DNA of 5,855 bases from NCBI GenBank assembly GCA_051881655.1, contig JBJEQH010000232.1, positions 1 to 5,855 on the forward strand, written 5' to 3'. Both the position numbers and the translations under genes were made by a program. This document shows positions 1 through 5,424 of the stretch, piece by piece. The number at the start of each line of letters is the position of its first letter. Within the stretch, counting starts at the first letter, position 1. The DNA comes from Heritagella sp051881655 (GTDB taxonomy: Bacteria; Bacillota; Clostridia; Oscillospirales; Acutalibacteraceae). Under the pieces are notes generated by a model, which had not been told where the DNA came from, did no database searches, and saw only the letters and a program-made list of their open reading frames with translations.

Positions 1-142
1 GCCCCGGCACCGCCGTGCTGCCGATGTGATGGATGGCAACCAGCTGATCCCCCAGGATCTCCCGGATCCGGGCGGCTTCTTCTTCATAGCGGGCCGGCCA
101 CCGGGGATCATAGGGAACCACCCGCACTTTTACGGCACCCAT
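1..142 (-). CDS. GrpB family (UPF0157) protein, N-terminal fragment, 3' end outside window
   Basis: Reading leftward from the ATG at 142-140 gives 47 residues before the window ends. They begin MGAVKVRVVPYDPRWPARYE and end in HHIGSTAVPG. VVPYDPxW followed by an acidic helix and HIGSTAVPG is the N-terminal signature of the GrpB/UPF0157 family, which has a nucleotidyltransferase-like fold and is usually about 170-180 residues. The GS of the last motif corresponds to the glycine-serine turn of such folds; the acidic residues that would follow are not in the window. The molecular function of this family is poorly established, so I assign none. The start overlaps the stop of the upstream permease gene by one base (TGATG). 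I see no good Shine-Dalgarno at the usual distance, because the nearest AAGGAG lies about 30 bases upstream inside the permease gene. Translational coupling is therefore likely, and the two genes should share a transcript. Confidence 0.85.
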   Translation of the reverse strand, partial: MGAVKVRVVPYDPRWPARYEEEAARIREILGDQLVAIHHIGSTAVPG

Positions 143-1401
143 CAGGAGTGCGTGCGCATTGCCGCGCGGGGAATCTCCTTGTGAAGGACATACTTCCCAA
201 AGGCAATGCTCCCAATCAGGAACAGCAGAGCGGCCAGGGTAATCCCGGCGGCCAGGAAAAAGAAGGCCCGGGTTCCCATCATGTCAATCAGGATTCCGCC
301 CGCTAGACTGCCGCCGATATAGGCCAAACCCGAAACCGAACCATACATCGTCTGGGCGGTCGCTTTCAGCTCCACCGGCGCCAGCGTGTAAATATAGTTG
401 GTAGCGGTGCCGATATCCACCCCGCCGGCCAGACCATAAATGGTAGAAGCGGCCATCAGCGCCAGGAAATTGTGGGAGAGCCCATACCCCACGCACATCA
501 ACCCCATCAGCGTGGCTGCCGCCAACTGCAGCTGCGGCAGCGAAAAACGCCGGCGGAAACGGATCATCATATACAGCATGGGAATCTCCAGAAGAGCCTT
601 ATATCCCATCAGGGTACCGATCTGGCTGGTATCCACCTGAATCTCGGTCATTAAGTAGGGCAGGAAATTCACCGCCGTACCCACGGGTACGTTCACCGCA
701 ATGTGGAAAATGATGAAGGTCACAAAATAGTAATTGCGGAACAGCCGGCCGAAATGCATCTCCCGAAGCTTATAGTGTTTTCGGCCCTGGGCCCCGCTGT
801 TCTCTTCCTCATCCTTGATGATGACGCACAGCAAAAGCAGGGGGATCAGCGTAATTCCATAGAGGTAGAAGGTCCACTCCATTCCGATATAGGGGGTAAT
901 CAGGCTGAGGATCATGGACATAATCGCATAGCTGATGGAACCCCAAAGCCGGATAGCCCCATAATTCAGGCGCTGCACATTGGCGCTGCCCACCACCCAG
1001 CTGTCCTTGAGCATACTGATCGGATTGCGGAAGAAATTACTGAAGGGGATAAAGAACATGGAAAAGCTGGTGCCCGCAATGACCCAATTCCCCACCAAAG
1101 GGATACAAACCCAGGTAATTCCGCCGATGATAATACACACCGTCAGGCATGTGCGGATGGATCGGATTTTATCGCTGAGCATCCCCCAAAACGGGCTGGC
1201 CACCACGGCAACCGCGGAATTGGCTGCTGAAATGATTCCCACCTGGGTCGAGGACATCCCCTGACTCTGCAAAAAACTCGTCAAAAAACCGGCACAGGCC
1301 GTGGCAAACCAGAAGGTAAATTCCACACCGGAAAAATGCCAGTAACGAACCGGCACTGCCGCAAATTTGTAGCGAATGGAACGGGTAAATCTTCGCAGCA
1401 T
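142..1401 (-). CDS. MFS permease, MFS_1_like/PPP type, probable sugar or glycoside importer
   Basis: A 419-residue integral membrane protein with about 12 hydrophobic segments, the normal size for this superfamily. After a basic N-terminus, TM1 (about 22-43) carries an acidic residue, E27. The loop between TM2 and TM3 has the MFS motif A form, G73-M-L-S-D77-K-I-R80. The segment YGAIRLWGS (about 147-155) is typical of the MFS_1_like/phenylpropionate permease branch, which includes HcaT and LacY-like proton symporters. A charged cytoplasmic loop at about 196-220 (KDEEE, then basic residues) separates the two six-helix halves. I chose the ATG at 1401 because the frame upstream of it is AT-rich, lacks membrane character and runs through the promoter; an in-frame ATG at 1437 lies almost at the predicted transcription start. 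The ribosome binding site is weak (a purine run at about 1411-1421). Divergent from a cytoplasmic GH127 gene, it probably imports an arabinose-containing substrate as a cation symporter. The substrate is inferred only from this context. Confidence 0.85.
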   Translation of the reverse strand: MLRRFTRSIRYKFAAVPVRYWHFSGVEFTFWFATACAGFLTSFLQSQGMSSTQVGIISAANSAVAVVASPFWGMLSDKIRSIRTCLTVCIIIGGITWVCIPLVGNWVIAGTSFSMFFIPFSNFFRNPISMLKDSWVVGSANVQRLNYGAIRLWGSISYAIMSMILSLITPYIGMEWTFYLYGITLIPLLLLCVIIKDEEENSGAQGRKHYKLREMHFGRLFRNYYFVTFIIFHIAVNVPVGTAVNFLPYLMTEIQVDTSQIGTLMGYKALLEIPMLYMMIRFRRRFSLPQLQLAAATLMGLMCVGYGLSHNFLALMAASTIYGLAGGVDIGTATNYIYTLAPVELKATAQTMYGSVSGLAYIGGSLAGGILIDMMGTRAFFFLAAGITLAALLFLIGSIAFGKYVLHKEIPRAAMRTHS

Positions 1402-1441
1402 ACAAACCACACTTTCTTTATAAACCAACTTTATCATAAGG

Positions 1442-1469
1442 ATTGTAGCATATTCTCCCGAAAAAGCAA
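1442..1469 (-). promoter_or_regulatory. Promoter of the MFS permease operon (extended -10)
   Basis: The -35 box TTGCTT (1469-1464) and -10 box TACAAT (1447-1442) are separated by 16 bases. TG at 1450-1449 makes an extended -10, TGCTACAAT. Transcription would begin near 1435, giving a leader of about 35 bases before the ATG at 1401. The -35 is poor, so the extended -10 or an activator probably carries it. Its layout closely matches the divergent GH127 promoter. Confidence 0.6.
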
Positions 1470-1481
1470 GAGAAAACCCTC

Positions 1482-1495
1482 TTTCCGGCAGGAAA
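1482..1495. repeat. Short inverted repeat TTTCC-N4-GGAAA
   Basis: A perfect 5-bp palindrome with a 4-base centre (GGCA) lies 12 bases upstream of the permease -35 box. It could be an operator half-site pair or chance; five-base arms are weak evidence on their own. Confidence 0.25.
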
Positions 1496-1530
1496 TTTTT
1501 CACCAGGGGCAGAAGTTCATTATTGTTCGT

Positions 1531-1578
1531 ACTTTTTATGAAAAACAAAGAAAAATCATTCACCACTTTTTACGAAAA
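1531..1578 (+). repeat. Two 14-bp direct repeats ACTTTTTAYGAAAA, candidate regulator sites
   Basis: The copy at 1531-1544 reads ACTTTTTATGAAAA and the copy at 1565-1578 reads ACTTTTTACGAAAA, 13 of 14 identical, with starts 34 bases apart. The second copy ends three bases before the GH127 -35 box. That is where an activator contacting RNA polymerase, for example an AraC-type protein, would sit. No regulator gene lies in the window. The region is AT-rich, which raises the chance of coincidental similarity. Confidence 0.45.
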
Positions 1579-1581
1579 GGC

Positions 1582-1610
1582 TTTCTTTTTCTCCGGGGAT
1601 ATGCTATTAT
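1582..1610 (+). promoter_or_regulatory. Promoter of the GH127 gene (extended -10, weak -35)
   Basis: The -10 box TATTAT (1605-1610) is preceded by TG at 1602-1603, giving the extended form TGCTATTAT. The -35 position 17 bases upstream is TTTCTT (1582-1587), a poor match to TTGACA. Initiation is expected near 1617, leaving a leader of about 55 bases. The weak -35 with direct repeats just upstream suggests activator dependence. Confidence 0.6.
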
Positions 1611-1657
1611 ATTCCCGAAACCGGCCCATTGACCGGATCATATGGACGTACATTTAG

Positions 1658-1665
1658 AAAGGAAG
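1658..1665 (+). promoter_or_regulatory. Ribosome binding site fixing the GH127 start at 1672
   Basis: AAAGGAAG lies with AAAGGA ending eight bases before the ATG at 1672. This favours that start over the in-frame ATG ten codons earlier at 1642, which has no purine-rich site before it. Confidence 0.75.
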
Positions 1666-1671
1666 ACAACT

Positions 1672-3603
1672 ATGAGCAAAAAACCTATCTTGCTGAAAGA
1701 TGTCACCATCGAGGATGGTTTCTTCTCTCATTATGCGGATCTGGTCCGCAGCGAAGTGATCCCCTATCAGTGGGAGGCGCTGAATGACCGCGTTCCCGGC
1801 GCGGAGAAAAGCGGCTGTATTCATAACTTTCAAATTGCCGCCGGAGAAAAAGAAGGGGACTTTATCGGTTTTGTTTTTCAGGACAGTGACCTCTCCAAAT
1901 GGCTGGAAGCCGTGGCCTATTCCCTGACGAAAAAGCCGGATGAAAAACTGGAAGCACTGGCCGACGGAGTGATTGACCTGATCGGCCGGGCCCAGAAAGA
2001 GGACGGCTATCTGGACACCTACTTTATGATTAAGGAGCCGGAAAACCGTTTCCGCAATTTCCGGGACTGCCACGAGCTGTACTGCTGCGGGCATATGACC
2101 GAAGCCGCCGTTGCCTATTACCGCGCTACCGGTAAGGATAAACTGATGCGCATTATGGAGCGCTATATCGACTGCATCTGCCGCAGCGTGGGCCCCGAGG
2201 AGGGAAAGCTGCACGCATACCCCGGTCACGAGGAACTGGAACTGGCCCTGATCAAACTGGCCGATGCCACCGGCGAGCAGAAATACGTGGATTTGGCTGC
2301 TTACTTTATCAACGAGCGCGGCCAGGATCCCCACTTCTTCCTGGAAGAACTGAAAACCCGCGGGGATACCTTCCGCTTTGAGGGGAATGATCTTCTGCCC
2401 GAGGCTTATTTTCAGTCCCATCTGCCCGTGCGCGAGCAGAAAGACGCCGATGGCCATGCGGTGCGCGCCGTATACCTATACACGGGCATGGCCGATGTGG
2501 CCGCCCGCACCCAGGACGAGGAGCTGAAGGAGGCCTGCCGCACCCTGTTCCGTTCCATCCGGGACAAACGCATGTATATCACCGGCGGGATCGGCTCAAC
2601 GGTGGACGGCGAGGCCTTTACCTTCGACTATGACCTGCCCAATGATACGGTCTATGCGGAATCCTGCGCTTCGGTGGGCCTGATCTTTTTCTGCCGCCGG
2701 ATGCTGGAGATGGACGGCGACGCCCAGTATGCCGAGGTGATGGAACGCGCCCTGTATAACAACGTGATCGCCGGCATGGCCATGGACGGAAAATCCTTTT
2801 TCTACGTCAATCCGCTGGAGGTATTCCCCGAGGCGGATCACAAGGATCCGCACAAATCCCATATCAAGACCGTGCGCCAGAAGTGGTTTGCCTGCGCCTG
2901 CTGCCCGCCCAATATCGCGCGGCTGCTCGCTTCGCTGCCGGAATACATCTATCAGACCGACGAAACCGGCCTGACGGTCAACCTGTTCATCGGTTCCTCG
3001 GCCGCTTACCGAAACGGAACGGTCGTTCAGCGCAGCGGCGTCCCCAATGACGGAAAAACTACCTTTACCTTCCATCTCCCTGAGGAGGAGTCCTTCGTTC
3101 TGCGGGTGCGCAAGCCCGGCTGGTCCAGGAACTGCACCATCACGGTCAACGGCGAAACGGTGGAAGCCCCGGTGGAAAAAGGATATTTCTGCCTGAACCG
3201 CACCTTCCGGGAGGGAGACTGCGTGTGCTTTGCCATGGATATGCCGGTGCGCCGGATCTATGCCAACGCCAATGTGCGGGAGGACATCGGCAAAGTGGCC
3301 ATTATGCGCGGGCCCATAGTCTACTGCCTGGAAGAGCATGATAACGGAGCCAGACTGCCCCTTCTCTTCCTGCCCCGCAGCGCGGCTTTTGAGGAAAAAG
3401 CCGGGGAGGGCCTGTTTGAGAACCTCACCCTGCTGACGGCAGATGGCCTGCGCCTGCAGCCCACCGGAAGCGAAGAGCTGTACAGTGAAACCCCCTGTAC
3501 CCAGGTGGTTCCCCAGAAGCTGACCTTTATCCCCTATTTCAGCTGGGCAAACCGCGGCGAAAACGAGATGCTCGTCTGGGTGCGGGAAGCGCCCCTCGCC
3601 TGA
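1672..3603 (+). CDS. GH127 family non-reducing-end beta-L-arabinofuranosidase, cytoplasmic
   Basis: A 643-residue protein similar in length and motif order to Bifidobacterium longum HypBA1 (658 residues), the founding GH127 enzyme. That enzyme releases L-arabinose from beta-L-arabinofuranosyl linkages such as those on hydroxyproline-linked sugar chains. The (alpha/alpha)6 barrel occupies roughly the first 430 residues and beta-sandwich domains follow. By motif alignment recalled from HypBA1: E314 in GEAFTF is the acid/base (Glu322); E330 and C332 in YAESCAS are zinc ligands (Glu338, Cys340); C410 in CACCPPN is the nucleophile (Cys417) and C411 the last zinc ligand (Cys418). Substrate-site histidines H134, H186 and H262 are also present. 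No signal peptide or membrane segment is visible, so it should act inside the cell on imported substrate, which fits the divergent permease. The gene is monocistronic between its own promoter and terminator. GH127 includes enzymes with other sugar specificities, so the exact substrate is inferred. Confidence 0.92.
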   Translation: MSKKPILLKDVTIEDGFFSHYADLVRSEVIPYQWEALNDRVPGAEKSGCIHNFQIAAGEKEGDFIGFVFQDSDLSKWLEAVAYSLTKKPDEKLEALADGVIDLIGRAQKEDGYLDTYFMIKEPENRFRNFRDCHELYCCGHMTEAAVAYYRATGKDKLMRIMERYIDCICRSVGPEEGKLHAYPGHEELELALIKLADATGEQKYVDLAAYFINERGQDPHFFLEELKTRGDTFRFEGNDLLPEAYFQSHLPVREQKDADGHAVRAVYLYTGMADVAARTQDEELKEACRTLFRSIRDKRMYITGGIGSTVDGEAFTFDYDLPNDTVYAESCASVGLIFFCRRMLEMDGDAQYAEVMERALYNNVIAGMAMDGKSFFYVNPLEVFPEADHKDPHKSHIKTVRQKWFACACCPPNIARLLASLPEYIYQTDETGLTVNLFIGSSAAYRNGTVVQRSGVPNDGKTTFTFHLPEEESFVLRVRKPGWSRNCTITVNGETVEAPVEKGYFCLNRTFREGDCVCFAMDMPVRRIYANANVREDIGKVAIMRGPIVYCLEEHDNGARLPLLFLPRSAAFEEKAGEGLFENLTLLTADGLRLQPTGSEELYSETPCTQVVPQKLTFIPYFSWANRGENEMLVWVREAPLA

Positions 3604-3610
3604 TCCTTCA

Positions 3611-3649
3611 AAAAAACGGCCGGACAGTTCCTATGTCCGGCCGTTTTTC
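3611..3649. terminator. Bidirectional intrinsic terminator between convergent GH127 and alaA
   Basis: A perfect 10-bp GC-rich stem, CGGCCGGACA (3617-3626) with TGTCCGGCCG (3634-3643), closes a 7-base loop. It is flanked by A6 on the left (3611-3616) and T5 on the right (3644-3648). Rightward transcripts from GH127 end 13 bases after the stop codon. Leftward transcripts from alaA meet the stem 37 bases after their stop and read U6 from the A tract. One hairpin can serve both genes. Confidence 0.93.
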
Positions 3650-3680
3650 TATGTCAGAGAGCAGAAATTTTTCTTTTTCC

Positions 3681-4898
3681 TCAATCCTGATGGTAATCGC
3701 GCAGGAACTCCGCCAGACGGCCGCACGCCGTTTTCAGGACTTCGACCTCCGGCAGATACACCACACGGAAGTGGTCGGGGGTCTCCCAGTGAAACCCGGC
3801 GCCGTGGGTGATCAGGATATGCTTTTGCCGCAGGAAATCCAGAGCAAAGCGCTCATCATCCACCAACCCGAATTTTTTCCGATCCAGCCGCGGAAAAATA
3901 TAGAAGGCCGCCTCGGGCTTTACGGCGGTCACGCCGGGAATATCATTGAGCGCGCGGGTAATATACTCGCGCTGTTCATAAATCCGCCCGCCGGGAACCA
4001 GCAGTTCCTTGGTGGTATCCAGATTGGCAAGGGCGGTGGGAATGACCGACTGGGCCGGTACATTGGAGCACAGCCGCATGGAGGAGAGCAGGTTCAGCCC
4101 CTCCATATATCCCTTGGCGCCCTCCTTGTTCCCGCTTACACACATCCAGCCGCAGCGATAACCGGCGATCAGGTGGGATTTGGAAAGGCCGTTGTACGTC
4201 ACGCACAGAAGATCCGGGGCCAGGGAAGCAATGGACGTATGGGTTTTTCCGTCCATCACCAGACGGTCATAAATCTCGTCAGCAAACAGGATCAGCTCGT
4301 GTTCCCGGGCCAGCTGCACGATCTGCTCCAGCAGCTCTTTCGGATACAGCGCACCGGTGGGATTGTTGGGGTTAATCACCACAATTCCCTTCGTCTTCGG
4401 CGTAATTTTGCGGCGCATATCCTCGATATCCGGATACCAGTTGGACTGCTCGTCGCAAATATAGTGGACCGCCGTTCCCCCGGCCAGCGTGACCGAGGCC
4501 GTCCACAGCGGATAATCCGGGGCCGGTACCAGCATCTCATCCCCGTTATTGAGCAGGGCCTGCATGGACAAAGTGATCAGCTCGCTGACGCCGTTGCCCG
4601 TATAGATATCCCGGATATCCAGATTGGGAATCCCCTTGCTGGCCTCATAATGCAGGATAGCGCGCCGCGCCGCCGGAAGACCCTTGGAATCGGAATACCC
4701 CTCCGTATCGGCCAGCTGGCCGGAAATGGCATCCAGAACCGGCTGCGGAGCCCGAAAGCCAAAGGGCGCCGGATTCCCGATATTCAGCTTCAGGATCTCC
4801 TCCCCCATCTCCGCCATCCGGTTGGCCTCTTCCATCACCGGGCCGCGGATATCATAGCAAATATGATCCAGTTTTGAAGATTTCGAAAATGTTCTCAT
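3681..4898 (-). CDS. alaA: Alanine-synthesising glutamate-pyruvate aminotransferase, AlaA type
   Basis: A 405-residue class I/II PLP-dependent aminotransferase, the same length as E. coli AlaA and matching it along its length as I recall that protein. Shared landmarks include SSKL..VCYDIRGPV near the N-terminus (here KSSKLDHICYDIRGPV), LNIGNPAPFGF (38-48), GYSDSKGL, GNGVSEL, PAPDYPLW (125-132) and INPNNPTG (175-182). PLP-site residues are N179, D207 and Y210 in FADEIYD, the Schiff-base lysine K240 in NGLSK, and R248 for the cofactor phosphate. R378 in DHFRVV should bind the substrate carboxylate. It would convert pyruvate and glutamate to alanine and 2-oxoglutarate in the cytosol. The ATG at 4898 is preceded by AAAGGGAG (4914-4907), with eight bases between; the longer in-frame start at 4985 falls inside the leader terminator and is rejected. 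The AlaA residues after the lysine (SKTYRVAG) read SKSHLIAG here. Transcription starts behind an alanine T-box, which supports a biosynthetic role. Confidence 0.88.
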   Translation of the reverse strand: MRTFSKSSKLDHICYDIRGPVMEEANRMAEMGEEILKLNIGNPAPFGFRAPQPVLDAISGQLADTEGYSDSKGLPAARRAILHYEASKGIPNLDIRDIYTGNGVSELITLSMQALLNNGDEMLVPAPDYPLWTASVTLAGGTAVHYICDEQSNWYPDIEDMRRKITPKTKGIVVINPNNPTGALYPKELLEQIVQLAREHELILFADEIYDRLVMDGKTHTSIASLAPDLLCVTYNGLSKSHLIAGYRCGWMCVSGNKEGAKGYMEGLNLLSSMRLCSNVPAQSVIPTALANLDTTKELLVPGGRIYEQREYITRALNDIPGVTAVKPEAAFYIFPRLDRKKFGLVDDERFALDFLRQKHILITHGAGFHWETPDHFRVVYLPEVEVLKTACGRLAEFLRDYHQD

Positions 4899-4906
4899 CC
4901 CTGTTT

Positions 4907-4914
4907 CTCCCTTT
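4907..4914 (-). promoter_or_regulatory. Ribosome binding site of alaA
   Basis: AAAGGGAG on the minus strand lies eight bases before the ATG at 4898-4896. It sits downstream of the leader terminator, so translation is not obviously sequestered by the T-box fold and control is expected at transcription. Confidence 0.75.
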
Positions 4915-4949
4915 CGTATTCTCCCATTCCCAACGGGCCGGCTGCGGTG

Positions 4950-4996
4950 AAAACAAAACCGCCCTGTAAATGACCCAACTGTCATTTACAGGGCGG
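4950..4996 (-). terminator. Leader terminator of the T-box (OFF state)
   Basis: On the minus strand a perfect 16-bp stem (4996-4981 with 4974-4959) closes a 6-base loop and is followed by TTTTGTTTT (4958-4950), a textbook intrinsic terminator. The first bases of the stem, CCGCCCUGU, are the same bases that close the antiterminator with ACGG and ACAGG of the T-box sequence. The two folds therefore exclude each other, and the terminator forms when tRNA-Ala is charged. Confidence 0.95.
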
Positions 4997-5245
4997 ACAA
5001 AATCCGTGTTACCACCTGTGATTCAAAGCAAACCGGCCCGCAGGGCCCATCCGCTTCGCACTCTGCCAGTACCATTGAGATACTGTTCCCCAATAACGGG
5101 AGGACCCGTTGACGCCTACTCAGCCTTTCGCCTTTGGGGCCAAAGCTCGGGGACTGCTTCCTCCGCCGCCGATGGAAGGATTTACACCAAACGCCTTCTC
5201 TCTTGGCATACGGTACAGCGGGCTACTCTTTCCCGTCATCGCTTT
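4950..5245 (-). promoter_or_regulatory. T-box riboswitch, alanine specifier (GCA), controlling alaA
   Basis: All parts of a transcriptional T-box are visible on the minus strand. Stem I starts with AAAGC (5245-5241) pairing GCUUU (5146-5142). A kink-turn follows, GAUGAC (5240-5235) opposite CGA, then GGGA (5234-5231) with UCCC (5153-5150). The specifier loop has AGUA on its 5' side (5227-5224) and GAA-GCA-G on its 3' side. Above it CCGCUG (5221-5216) pairs CGGCGG (5168-5163), and CCG(U)AUG pairs CAUCGG (5174-5169). An AG bulge AGAGA (5203-5199) and a GAAGG/CCUUC stem with a 14-base loop cap it. GAA precedes the specifier in the usual register, so GCA (5157-5155) is read as alanine. GAGUAGG (5121-5115) and Stem III AACGGG/CCCGUU (5110-5095, UCCU loop) follow. 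The T-box AGGUGGUAACACGG (5017-5004) offers UGGU to the ACCA end of an uncharged tRNA whose discriminator is A, as in tRNA-Ala. Binding would favour the antiterminator and let RNA polymerase reach alaA. Confidence 0.95.
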
Positions 5246-5264
5246 TTGCTTTCTTGTTTTTTCC

Positions 5265-5293
5265 AGAATAGCATAAACCGAAGGGAAAGTCAA
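5265..5293 (-). promoter_or_regulatory. Promoter of the T-box/alaA transcript
   Basis: TTGACT (-35, 5293-5288; five of six to consensus) and TATTCT (-10, 5270-5265) are exactly 17 bases apart, with TG at 5273-5272 giving an extended -10. Initiation near 5258 leaves about 13 bases before Stem I of the T-box and a leader of about 360 bases in total. This is the strongest promoter in the window. Confidence 0.8.
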
Positions 5294-5424
5294 CCCGCAA
5301 ATTTTCAAAACATTCCCCCCTGCGTTCCGGCAGTTTTCCACCCGGCCCTGCGCGCTTGCTTCCCGGCAGAGCGGACCGGAAACACGCAGAAACCCTCTCG
5401 GGGCTCTTTCCCCCCGCCGGAACC
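5294..5424. other. Intergenic spacer between epimerase and alaA promoter
   Basis: The 131 bases between the epimerase stop and the alaA promoter hold no coding frame I believe and no strong intrinsic terminator. A weak GCCC/GGGU hairpin followed by UUUC lies near 5387-5402 on the minus strand. A TTCCGG/CCGGGAA stem near 5358-5383 lacks a U tract. Some readthrough from the epimerase gene into the alaA leader is possible. Confidence 0.4.

Noticed and set aside
703..1230. 175-codon plus-strand frame opposite the permease
   Set aside because: It is antisense to a well-supported membrane protein, with H/D/P-rich composition typical of shadow frames.
1402..1566. N-terminal extension of the permease frame by 55 codons
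   Set aside because: The extra stretch contains the permease promoter, is AT-rich, and has no membrane or family character; the family-like start is the ATG at 1401.
1642..1671. Upstream in-frame ATG of the GH127 gene
   Set aside because: It lacks a ribosome binding site, while the ATG at 1672 has AAAGGA at ideal spacing and gives the usual family N-terminus.
2596..3339. 247-codon minus-strand frame opposite GH127
   Set aside because: It is antisense to the conserved catalytic region of GH127; no motif or ribosome site was found.
3633..4877. 414-codon open frame on the plus strand antisense to alaA
   Set aside because: It lies wholly opposite a clear AlaA homologue, has low-complexity composition rich in Q, G, I and R, shows no recognisable domain, and starts inside the terminator hairpin; it is a codon-bias shadow.
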